Assembly (NCBI RefSeq): GCF_001557115.1
Contig: NZ_LSKQ01000324.1
Span: 1-15,990 of the forward strand
DNA length: 15,990 nucleotides
Reading direction: 5' to 3'
Source of the DNA: Erythrobacter sp. CCH5-A1
GTDB lineage: Bacteria > Pseudomonadota > Alphaproteobacteria > Sphingomonadales > Sphingomonadaceae
A program made the translations under genes and the position numbers. Below the pieces are notes generated by a model. It worked only from the letters and a program-made list of their open reading frames with translations, was not told the origin of the DNA and made no database searches. Shown piece after piece: positions 1 through 8,569 of the stretch (its first letter is position 1; every line of letters begins with the position of its first letter).

Positions 1-4
1 ACCG

Positions 5-56
5 CATTCCCAACCCCAACCCCTCCCGCTTGCGGGAGGGGTTGGGGGTGGGAATG
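5..56. repeat. 52-bp near-perfect palindrome (REP-like element or terminator)
   Basis: Two 25-base arms (5-29 and 32-56) pair at 24 of 25 positions around a TT centre; the only mismatch is A13 against G48. The arms are C-rich on one side and G-rich on the other, with the core CTCCCGCTTGCGGGAG. It lies 33 bases beyond the stop codon of the minus-strand ubiH-like gene. In that transcript it would fold into a very stable hairpin, so it may end or protect the mRNA. No T-tract is visible before the window edge. Similar C/G-rich palindromes recur between genes in many alphaproteobacteria (general knowledge), so a dispersed REP-type repeat is equally likely. Confidence 0.8.
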
Positions 57-89
57 GCTTGCGCGCTTCAATGACGCGGCATGGCCGCT

Positions 90-1316
90 CTACCCCCGCA
101 GCAGCTCCGGCAGATCGCCCGAAACGCCCCGCGCCTCGTCCATGAAGAACTGCTTGAGCATCGGCGTCCTTTGCACCGCCGCCATGCCGAGCCGCCGCAC
201 GGCGCTCGCCGCGGCGCCGGGGACGCCGAACAGCCGCGTCAGCCCGTCGGTCGCCAGCGCCACCATGAAGCTGTCGAGCCCGCGCCAGTTCTCGTAGCGC
301 TTGAGGACTTCGGGATCGCCCGGATCGAGGCCGAGCCGCGCGCCATCGGCAAGCACCTCGACCAGCGCGCCCACGTCCCTGAGGCCGAGGTTCAATCCCT
401 GCCCCGCAATCGGGTGGATGCCATGCGCCGAATCGCCGATCAGCGCGAGGCGCTCGGCGGTGATCTTCGCGGTGTGGTGGAAGCCCAGCGGGTAGCTCGA
501 CCGGTGCCCAACGCTCAGCACCTTGCCCAGCACCCCGCCCATGCGCTTCTCGACCTCGGCGAGGAAGGCGCGGTCGCCGAGCTTCATCACGCCTGCTGCA
601 TCACTCTCCGACACGGTCCACACCAGCGAGCAGCGGTGGGTGCCGTCGGCGTCGTCATTGAGGGGCAGCAGCGCAAACGGCCCGGCGGGGTAGAAAATCT
701 CCCACGCGACATTGCCGTGGGGCTTTTCGTGGGTGAGCCCGCAGATGATCGCGCGGTGCTTGTAGTCCCATTTGGCGATGGTGATGCCCGCCGCATCGCG
801 GGTCGGCGACTGGCGCCCTTCGGCGGCGACCATCAGCGAGCCCTTGAACTTGCGCCCGTCGGAGAGGACCGCGGCGACGCCATATTCGGAGCGCTGGCGT
901 TCGGTCACCGTGGCAAGCGAAGTCCATTCGATCAGCGGCTCCTTCGCCGCGGCCTCGAACAGGGCGAGGCGAAGGCGGCGGTTGGGGAACATCCGGCCAA
1001 GCGTGCCGTCACCCTCGCCGGGGACGAAATCCAAGCGGCCGGGCTTCTGCTGGTCGGTCACGGCGATGCTGGCGATGTCGCAGGCGAACTGCTCGAGCCC
1101 TTCCGCGATGCCGATATTTGCGAACAGGTGCCAGCTCGCGGTCGAGATCGCGGTGGCGCGGTCGTCGAAGCCCTCGGCGGTGAGTTCGGCGGGGTCGGCG
1201 CGGTCGATCACGTGGCTGGAGAGGCCCTTCTTCGCCGCCGCCAGCGCCAGCGTCATCCCCACGAGGCCGCCGCCGAGAATGACGAGGTCGCGTGTATTGT
1301 CTGATCTTGCTGTCAC
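90..1316 (-). CDS. UbiH/UbiF/VisC-family FAD-dependent monooxygenase (ubiquinone biosynthesis)
   Basis: This 408-residue protein has the usual length and motifs of flavin hydroxylases that hydroxylate the ubiquinone ring. The N-terminal FAD-binding motif GGGLVG is at residues 15-20. An AEGRQSPTR segment at 165-173 matches the family's DG motif, with Glu in place of Asp. The signature GDSAHGIHPIAGQG at 294-307 binds the FAD ribityl/phosphate. It should act at the cytoplasmic face of the inner membrane with other Ubi proteins. Which ring position it modifies (UbiH, UbiF, UbiL or UbiM role) cannot be told from sequence alone, so no symbol is given. The start is GTG, chosen because GGAG lies eight bases upstream. 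It is divergent from the dsbD-type gene with only 32 bases between starts, so the two promoters must overlap each other or the opposing coding ends. Confidence 0.9.
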   Translation of the reverse strand: MTARSDNTRDLVILGGGLVGMTLALAAAKKGLSSHVIDRADPAELTAEGFDDRATAISTASWHLFANIGIAEGLEQFACDIASIAVTDQQKPGRLDFVPGEGDGTLGRMFPNRRLRLALFEAAAKEPLIEWTSLATVTERQRSEYGVAAVLSDGRKFKGSLMVAAEGRQSPTRDAAGITIAKWDYKHRAIICGLTHEKPHGNVAWEIFYPAGPFALLPLNDDADGTHRCSLVWTVSESDAAGVMKLGDRAFLAEVEKRMGGVLGKVLSVGHRSSYPLGFHHTAKITAERLALIGDSAHGIHPIAGQGLNLGLRDVGALVEVLADGARLGLDPGDPEVLKRYENWRGLDSFMVALATDGLTRLFGVPGAAASAVRRLGMAAVQRTPMLKQFFMDEARGVSGDLPELLRG

Positions 1317-1348
1317 CTTGGCGGCTCCGATTGCGAATAGGGCCCGTC

Positions 1349-3448
1349 ATGCCTAGAGGTTTGCCCGTGCCGCACGCAAGAATCTTCACAAGCGCGATCC
1401 GTCAATTCGCTGCATGGCTGCTTGCGATTGTCGCAAGCGTCGCGCTGCTCGGCGCGCCCGCGCAGGCGCAGCAGAGCCCCGCGGCCGATCCGCTGATCGG
1501 ATCGGAGAATATCGCGGTCACGCTCCACGCCGAAGGCCAGCCTGTCGAGGGCAAGGAGTGGCTGCTTGCGCTCCATTTCGTGCCCAAGGGGCCGGAGTGG
1601 CACGGCTATTGGTCGAACCCCGGGGATGCGGGGGCGGGGATGGCCCTCAAGCTCGACCTGCCGCCCGACTGGGAAGTGGGCGAGCCGCGCTATCCCGTGC
1701 CGCACCGTCTGGTGATCAGCGGGCTGATGAACCATGTCTACGAGGGGCCCTACACCGTGCTGGTGCCGGTCACCCCAGGGCCGAGCGTCAAGAGCTTCAC
1801 CGGGCCGGTCGGGGGAACGGTCGATTACCTCGCCTGCACCGACCAGATCTGCGTGCCGCAATTCGCGCGGCTGTCGGCTGCGGCGGGGGGCGATTTCGGG
1901 CGCTGGCGGGCCGAGGCCGCGCCGCTGCTCGATGCGCGCGCGGCCTTTGCGATTGCGGGCAAGACCCTGCGCCTTGCGATTCCGCTGCCCGAGGCGATGG
2001 GGCTCGCCGACCCTTACGTGTTCATCGCCAACAAGCAGCTGGTCTCCTACTCCGCCCCGCAGACCTTCCGCCGCAAGGGCGACCTGCTGATCGCCGAGAT
2101 CCCGCTCGACGAGTTCGGCACGGGCAAGGCGGACAGCATCTCCGGCATCCTCTCGTTCGGCGACAAAGACGCGGGCGGCTTCGTGTTCAACGCCGATCTC
2201 GGCACGGTGCCGACGGGCGGCGAGCAGGTGGCGGGGCCAAAGAACACATCCGCGCCGCCGATCTGGACGCTGGTGTTGGGCGCGCTCTTGGGCGGCCTGC
2301 TGCTCAACATCATGCCCTGCGTCTTCCCGATCCTGAGCCTGAAGGCGATCGCGCTCGCCCGCGCCGGCGAAAGCGAGGCGACCGCGCGGGCCGAGGGGCT
2401 CGCCTATACCGCGGGCGTCGTGCTCGCCTGCGTCGGCCTTGGGGCGCTGCTGCTGGCGCTGCGCGCGGCGGGCGAGCAGGTCGGCTGGGCGTTCCAGTTG
2501 CAGCAGCCGGGGGTGGTCGTCGGCCTCCTCGTGCTCGCAGCGGCGATCACCGCGAATTTCGCCGGCCTGTTCGAGCTGCCCTCGCTATCGGTGAGCATGG
2601 GCGGCGAGAAGACCGGGGCCTTCGCGACCGGGCTGCTGGCCGCCTTCGTGGCGACGCCCTGCACCGGGCCGTTCATGGCGGCGGCATTGGGCGCGGCGCT
2701 GCTGCTGCCGGTGCCACAGGCGTTGCTGCTGTTCGCGATGCTCGGGCTGGGCCTGGCGCTGCCCTTCCTCGCGCTGGGCTTCGTGCCTCCGCTCAGGCGG
2801 ATGCTGCCCAGGCCCGGCGCGTGGATGGAGCGCTTCCGCCGGATCATGGCGATCCCGATGGGCCTCACCGCCTTGGCGCTGGTGTGGCTGACGGTGCAGC
2901 TCGGCGGGCGCTGGTTCGGCGGTTTCGCGCTGGTGCTGGTGGCAGGCGTGCTGCTCGGCCTGTTCGTGGTCGGCAAGCTCCAGCGCGGCGGCAAGATGGC
3001 ATGGCCCGCCTTCGGGCTGGTCGCGGCGCCCTTCCTCGCCTTCGCGCTGATCGCGCTGCCCAAGGTCTATGAGGCCAAGGGGGCCGAGGTGCACGAGAGC
3101 ATCCTCAAGCCCCAGGCCTTCAGCGCCGATGCGCTGGCGAAGGCGCGGGCCGAGGGTAAGCCGGTGTTCCTCTACTTCACCGCCGACTGGTGCGTGACCT
3201 GCAAGGTCAACGAGGCCTCCTCGATAGAGCGCGAGAGCACGCGGGCGGCCTTCGAGAAGGCGGGCGTGGTGACGATCGTGGGCGACTGGACGCGGCGCGA
3301 TGCGGCGATCACGCAGTTCCTGACCGAACAGGGCGCGGCCGGTGTGCCGCTCTACCTGTGGTATGCGCCGGGGGCTAGCGCGCCGCGTCAGCTGCCGCAG
3401 GTGCTGACTCCGGCGCTGCTGGAGCAAGCGGCGGCGGGGCAGAAGTAG
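1349..3448 (+). CDS. dsbD: Thiol:disulfide interchange protein, DsbD/ScsB type (three domains)
   Basis: The 699-residue protein carries electrons from cytoplasmic thioredoxin across the inner membrane to periplasmic thiol proteins. Order: signal peptide ending near AQAQ (about residues 38-42); a periplasmic DsbD_N-like domain with the redox pair CTDQIC (Cys163/Cys168); a CcdA-like membrane domain (about 305-575) with Cys324 in NIMPCVFP and Cys438 in ATPCTGPF; and a C-terminal thioredoxin domain with CVTC (Cys615/Cys618) in FTADWCVTCK. All six redox cysteines are present, so it should be active. The N-terminal domain looks more like the ScsB subgroup than E. coli DsbD. The start is uncertain: ATG 1349 has a modest AGGG, while GTG 1364 has GAGG about seven bases upstream and leaves a cleaner signal peptide; a GTG at 1292 would overlap the divergent gene. 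The 3' end overlaps the convergent lipoprotein gene by 74 bases. Confidence 0.9.
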   Translation: MPRGLPVPHARIFTSAIRQFAAWLLAIVASVALLGAPAQAQQSPAADPLIGSENIAVTLHAEGQPVEGKEWLLALHFVPKGPEWHGYWSNPGDAGAGMALKLDLPPDWEVGEPRYPVPHRLVISGLMNHVYEGPYTVLVPVTPGPSVKSFTGPVGGTVDYLACTDQICVPQFARLSAAAGGDFGRWRAEAAPLLDARAAFAIAGKTLRLAIPLPEAMGLADPYVFIANKQLVSYSAPQTFRRKGDLLIAEIPLDEFGTGKADSISGILSFGDKDAGGFVFNADLGTVPTGGEQVAGPKNTSAPPIWTLVLGALLGGLLLNIMPCVFPILSLKAIALARAGESEATARAEGLAYTAGVVLACVGLGALLLALRAAGEQVGWAFQLQQPGVVVGLLVLAAAITANFAGLFELPSLSVSMGGEKTGAFATGLLAAFVATPCTGPFMAAALGAALLLPVPQALLLFAMLGLGLALPFLALGFVPPLRRMLPRPGAWMERFRRIMAIPMGLTALALVWLTVQLGGRWFGGFALVLVAGVLLGLFVVGKLQRGGKMAWPAFGLVAAPFLAFALIALPKVYEAKGAEVHESILKPQAFSADALAKARAEGKPVFLYFTADWCVTCKVNEASSIERESTRAAFEKAGVVTIVGDWTRRDAAITQFLTEQGAAGVPLYLWYAPGASAPRQLPQVLTPALLEQAAAGQK

Positions 3449-3986
3449 GCTCGCTCCGGCACGCATCGACCAGCGCCATCGGCAGCGGGCTGGGGTTGAG
3501 CTTCAGCAGCCCCGCGCCCGGCACCGTGACGGTCGCCTCGCGCTCGGGCTTCAGCGCGTCCCACTCGGAGGTGAGCGCCGGGGCCTCGCCCTCCCACACG
3601 CGCTGGCCCTTCACACTCGCCGCATCGACGGGGAAGCGCCCGATATAGCCGTTTCCGATCAGCGCGAGGATAGCGCTCGCGCCCGGGTCGGCGGGGGCGT
3701 GGCGGGTGATCCTGAGGCGCGCCTCGGGGGCCTTCGCATCGAGGCATTCGAGCGCCAGCAGCACCGGCTTTCCCGGAATGCCGTAGACCAGCCGCAAGGG
3801 GTTCGCCGTGCTCGCCCACACCGCCCCGGTCACATCGGGCGAGGCGAGCGGCTCGGACGGCCCGCCCTCTGGCGCGAGCAGCGACACCCGCGCGGCGGCG
3901 CTGTCGGTCGGCGGCGGTTTGCATCCGGGAAGCGTTGCTGAGAGCGCCGCGGCAGCAAGGCTCGCGGCGAGGAATCGGGCGGTCAT
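3375..3986 (-). CDS. Putative lipoprotein of unknown function
   Basis: This encodes 203 residues from the ATG at 3986. The N-terminus has a hydrophobic signal segment (residues 4-20) ending in LPGC (Cys22). That is close to a lipobox, although Pro at -2 is unusual, so lipid attachment is likely but not certain. The middle (about 55-175) is a globular domain I do not recognise. The tail from about 180 is Pro/Ala-rich. An upstream in-frame start at 4061 would overlap the pentapeptide-repeat gene and bury the signal sequence, so it was rejected. The bases before ATG 3986 are pyrimidine-rich (CCTCCTCCC) and give no Shine-Dalgarno match. The gene lies 34 bases downstream of the pentapeptide-repeat gene on the same strand. 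Its last 74 bases are antisense to the end of dsbD. G+C is high, like the chromosome backbone. Confidence 0.72.
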   Translation of the reverse strand: MTARFLAASLAAAALSATLPGCKPPPTDSAAARVSLLAPEGGPSEPLASPDVTGAVWASTANPLRLVYGIPGKPVLLALECLDAKAPEARLRITRHAPADPGASAILALIGNGYIGRFPVDAASVKGQRVWEGEAPALTSEWDALKPEREATVTVPGAGLLKLNPSPLPMALVDACRSEPTSAPPPLAPAAPESAPAAADAAR

Positions 3987-4020
3987 GGGAGGAGGCAAGT
4001 GACAGGCTTGTGACGCGCGT

Positions 4021-5568
4021 TCAAGCTGCAGGAGCGGCTTTGGCGGCGCGTTTTTCCGCAATTTGGTCGGTATGCTTCATCCCGCGCCCAATCCACGGCC
4101 CGCGTGCTTTGGCCTTTTCCTCGTCTGAAAGGATAGCCCAGCCGTGCGCAAATTGCGTTGCGTCATCGAATGCGGCATCGGTTAGCAGAGTATTGTCATC
4201 GAGCTGTACATCCACCAGACTGGCGCCTTCGAGATGAGCGCCCCGCAAATCGGTCCCCTCGAGATGTGCGCCCCCCAAGTCGGCGCCCTCAAGATGTGCG
4301 ACCGTCAGGATGGCGCCCTCGAGATGAACACCGCTCAGAATTGCACCTTGGAGATGCGCGACCGGCATAATGGCACCTTGGAGATGCGCGCTTCCTAGAA
4401 TTGCGCCTTCAAGGTGCGCGCCGACCAAATGGGCGCCTTCAAGATGCGCGCCTCCCAAATATGCTCCTTCGAGATGCGCGCGGCACAGATTGGCACCTTC
4501 AAGATGCGCGTACAAAAGATTGATGCCTTCGAGATGCGCGTCCAGCAGATTGGCGCCTTCGAGATGCGCGTCTTCCAATTTGGCGCCGATAAATGAGCAT
4601 CGCTGAAGTGCAGACGACGCAAGCAACGTATGGACGGGGAGTTCGATCCCGTCGAACACCGTGTCGGACAAGGGCAATGCGCCACCAAAGATCGTGCGTC
4701 GTTTATCGCGCACTGCATCATGCTGCGCCTTGCAGATGCTGTCCTTAGTGATTGCTCCTAGCGCACCCGTGATTTCCGCACGGAGCGGCTTTCGTAAGGC
4801 CGGGTCGACTTCGTGCCACGCCGTAATTAACGCGGGTATCTCCTGATATTCCATCGCCTGCGAACTCGCGAGCAGGCGCGCGCGCAGCAATTCCCAGGCG
4901 GGCCGCTGAAAACTCTTGCCATATTCGCCCCCCAAGAACCCCGCCAATTGATGCGTCGCAGCGATTTGAAGGCTTTCGCGCGCTCCTTCGGGAAACTTCT
5001 CATCGATCGCGCCGGCCGCGCGCAACTGGATTTCCTGAAATTCCTTGAGGTTCACGTCCTTGCGCTGGTTTTCGAGCACCGCATTGACGTGGATGTCGCG
5101 GAACAGCCATAGCATGAAGCCGATTGGCAATCCCAGCAGCACGAGCAACATCTGGGTCGCCGCGCGCCAATCCATGTCATCTCGTTCTGAGAACAGCTTT
5201 TGTATCTGTTTTAGGAAACCTTCCGACTCACCGGGGAACATTCGCAGAATGAGGCTAAGCACCACAACCGCGGTGAGCAATATGAGGGTCGGACGCGGCC
5301 AGTGCTCGCGTACCATGTCAAACTTGGGCTGGCTCCACCAATCCTTGAGCCGAAGCCACGTCACACGGCGATTGATGCGCCTAGCGAATCGTGTTTGGTT
5401 GCTTGGTGGCATGTGCGCTACGGCGTGAGCCGCAGCTTTCTTTTCCAACCAACGTATAATCGATGCGCTGCGCGCTTTCAGTTTGGTGACAAGCGCGACC
5501 AGCACGGCGAACGCCAGCGGCATCAGCCAAGGCCATTGGTCAGATAGGAAAGCAATGATCTCTGACAT
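4021..5568 (-). CDS. Membrane-anchored pentapeptide-repeat protein
   Basis: This 515-residue protein has three hydrophobic segments (about 13-30, 92-110, 137-156), then a soluble region (about 165-300). That region contains helical text such as GEYGKSFQRPAWELLRARLL, of a kind often placed before pentapeptide repeats. A pentapeptide-repeat domain (about 326-456) follows, and then a charged Lys/Ala-rich tail. The repeats alternate almost strictly between AHLEG and AxLxx, giving a ten-residue period; the family folds as a right-handed quadrilateral beta-helix. No catalytic motif is visible and function is unknown. Base composition differs from the neighbours: 5161-5220 has 28 G+C in 60 bases, against 43 of 60 at 6541-6600 in uvrB, suggesting acquisition or relaxed codon use. 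It is 64 bases downstream of uvrB on the same strand. The start codon has only a weak AAG upstream. Confidence 0.88.
   Translation of the reverse strand: MSEIIAFLSDQWPWLMPLAFAVLVALVTKLKARSASIIRWLEKKAAAHAVAHMPPSNQTRFARRINRRVTWLRLKDWWSQPKFDMVREHWPRPTLILLTAVVVLSLILRMFPGESEGFLKQIQKLFSERDDMDWRAATQMLLVLLGLPIGFMLWLFRDIHVNAVLENQRKDVNLKEFQEIQLRAAGAIDEKFPEGARESLQIAATHQLAGFLGGEYGKSFQRPAWELLRARLLASSQAMEYQEIPALITAWHEVDPALRKPLRAEITGALGAITKDSICKAQHDAVRDKRRTIFGGALPLSDTVFDGIELPVHTLLASSALQRCSFIGAKLEDAHLEGANLLDAHLEGINLLYAHLEGANLCRAHLEGAYLGGAHLEGAHLVGAHLEGAILGSAHLQGAIMPVAHLQGAILSGVHLEGAILTVAHLEGADLGGAHLEGTDLRGAHLEGASLVDVQLDDNTLLTDAAFDDATQFAHGWAILSDEEKAKARGPWIGRGMKHTDQIAEKRAAKAAPAA
4201..4590 (-). repeat. In-frame tandem repeat, 13 units of exactly 30 bp
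   Basis: Blocks starting at 4201, 4231, 4261 and so on to 4561 line up in perfect 30-base register. The plus strand keeps a conserved GAGATGCGCG half (coding AHLEG on the minus strand) followed by a more variable half. The units encode residues 327-456 of the pentapeptide-repeat protein. Nucleotide conservation in the GAGATGCGCG half exceeds what the protein repeat needs, pointing to recent unit duplication. The first unit (4201-4230) and the last (4561-4590) are the most diverged. Confidence 0.9.
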
Positions 5569-5569
5569 A

Positions 5570-5610
5570 ATTCTTGTAGCTTGCCCGGCGTTGATGGGGC
5601 ATTCAAGAAT
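5570..5610 (-). promoter_or_regulatory. Inverted repeat covering the start region of the pentapeptide-repeat gene
   Basis: In the gap between uvrB and the pentapeptide-repeat gene, ATTCTTG (5610-5604, read on the minus strand) is perfectly complementary to CAAGAAT (5576-5570), which ends one base before the ATG. Between them lie inner GCCC and GGGC arms. In the mRNA the start-proximal arm would cover the ribosome-binding area, so it could reduce translation or act as an operator. The arms are short, so chance is possible. Confidence 0.35.
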
Positions 5611-5632
5611 GACTTGGAGGGTTAGCTAAAAT

Positions 5633-7828
<2,196 letters not shown>

Positions 7829-7834
7829 GGTCCC

Positions 7835-7863
7835 TGTATGGGGAACAAAGCAGGGACGCGCAA
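7835..7863 (-). promoter_or_regulatory. Candidate uvrB core promoter
   Basis: Read on the minus strand, TTGCGC (7863-7858) as -35 is followed after 17 bases by CATACA (7840-7835) as -10. Transcription would then begin about seven bases on, at or beside the A of the uvrB ATG (7828), predicting a leaderless or nearly leaderless mRNA. The -35 matches four and the -10 three of six consensus bases, so this is a by-eye prediction, strengthened by the LexA-like box in the spacer. Confidence 0.45.
7843..7857 (-). promoter_or_regulatory. LexA (SOS)-like operator of uvrB
   Basis: On the uvrB coding strand the sequence GTCC-N7-GTTC spans 7857-7843. The alphaproteobacterial LexA consensus is the direct repeat GTTC-N7-GTTC, so seven of eight defined bases match with the exact spacing. 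It sits entirely between the proposed -35 and -10 hexamers, where LexA would block RNA polymerase. uvrB is an SOS gene in many alphaproteobacteria (established); its use here is inference. Confidence 0.5.
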
Positions 7864-7917
7864 GGCGGCGAGGGCGGTGCACACGCTTTTCATGGCACGC
7901 TTCGGCGCGAGACGGGT

Positions 7918-7923
7918 TATGCT
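7918..7923 (+). promoter_or_regulatory. Possible -10 element for the DUF3617 gene
   Basis: TATGCT matches four of six -10 consensus bases and lies 27 bases before the ATG at 7951. That would place the transcript start near 7930 with a short leader containing AGGAG about eight bases before the ATG. No convincing -35 is seen at 16-18 bases upstream. Confidence 0.3.
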
Positions 7924-7950
7924 CAGGCAAAAGCAGCAGGAGAGCCCGTC

Positions 7951-8499
7951 ATGAAAGCCCTATCCCTTATCACCTTGGCCGCTGCGGGCCTGCTCGGCGC
8001 CTGTTCGGGGGCGGGCCAATCGGACGCCGACGGAGACGGCAAGGTCAGCCTCGGCGAGGCGGCCAAGCAGGCCGAAGCGCAAGGGATCAAGCCCGAGCCC
8101 GGCCTCTACAAGACCACCGTCACCATGACCGGGCTCGAGATCCCCGGCATGCCGCCCGAGATGAAGGACCACGGCGCCGGGCTCGTCACCACGGCCGAGG
8201 ATTGCCTCACCCCTGAGGAGGTCGAGAAGGGCTACGAGGCGATGGTCAAGCAGGGCCAGGACGGCGAGTGTGCCTATGAGAGCTTCGCGCTGGCGGGCGG
8301 CAAGCTCGATGCGGTGCTGGTGTGCAAATCCGAAGGGCGCGCGACCCGCGCCACCATCACCGGGACCACCACCAGCACCGGCGCGGACCTGACTGCGACG
8401 ACCGCGATGGAGTTCGACGGGGCGGGCAAGGGCACCATGACCGCGACGGTCAAGCACGAGCGGATCGGCGAATGTCCTGCCAAAACAGCGCCCAAGTGA
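7951..8499 (+). CDS. DUF3617-domain lipoprotein with an EF-hand-like loop
   Basis: The 182-residue protein starts with a lipoprotein signal peptide whose lipobox LGAC places the modified Cys at 18, so the mature protein is probably anchored in the periplasm. Immediately after it, residues 25-36 read DADGDGKVSLGE. This has Asp at loop positions 1, 3 and 5, Gly at 6, a hydrophobic Val at 8 and Glu at 12, the full EF-hand calcium-loop pattern. From about residue 48 (EPGLYKTTVTMTGLEIPGMP) to the C-terminus it fits the DUF3617 family of small secreted proteins with conserved cysteines; Cys85, Cys107, Cys125 and Cys175 are present here. No enzymatic role is known for the family. The ATG is supported by AGGAG eight bases upstream. 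It is divergent from uvrB, and the next gene on the same strand follows after 70 bases with its own AT-rich upstream region. Confidence 0.87.
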   Translation: MKALSLITLAAAGLLGACSGAGQSDADGDGKVSLGEAAKQAEAQGIKPEPGLYKTTVTMTGLEIPGMPPEMKDHGAGLVTTAEDCLTPEEVEKGYEAMVKQGQDGECAYESFALAGGKLDAVLVCKSEGRATRATITGTTTSTGADLTATTAMEFDGAGKGTMTATVKHERIGECPAKTAPK

Positions 8500-8512
8500 A
8501 ATATGTCGGAAT

Positions 8513-8541
8513 TGTTACGCATGTTACAATTAATTGAACAT
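8513..8541 (+). promoter_or_regulatory. AT-rich regulatory patch before the hydrolase gene
   Basis: The gap before the hydrolase gene holds a direct repeat TGTTAC-gca-TGTTAC (8513-8527), an overlapping -10-like TACAAT (8525-8530) and the perfect 10-bp palindrome CAATTAATTG (8527-8536). In this high-G+C genome such a patch stands out and probably marks the promoter. The TACAAT would start a transcript about 33 bases before ATG 8570. No good -35 is visible. Confidence 0.4.
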
Positions 8542-8569
8542 TCAGGCCGAATCTGGTTGGGTCGCGCCC

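Noticed and set aside
81..1304. A 407-codon open frame on the plus strand opposite the ubiH-like gene
   Set aside because: It is the antisense shadow of a clear flavin monooxygenase. Its composition (Arg/His/Ala/Gly-rich, no domain pattern) is typical of false frames in high-G+C DNA.
1414..3072. A 552-codon open frame in another frame of dsbD
   Set aside because: It lies entirely inside dsbD, is extremely Arg/Ala-rich and has no signal peptide or cysteines in useful places; the dsbD frame has all six redox cysteines.
4201..4590. Regular 30-bp repeats considered as a CRISPR array
   Set aside because: Units are directly contiguous with no unique spacers, they stay in frame, and they encode pentapeptide repeats. 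No cas gene is near.
8534..8569. TTG start extending the hydrolase by 12 residues
   Set aside because: The TTG falls within the palindrome right after the proposed -10 box, has no ribosome-binding site, and the added residues show no family character.
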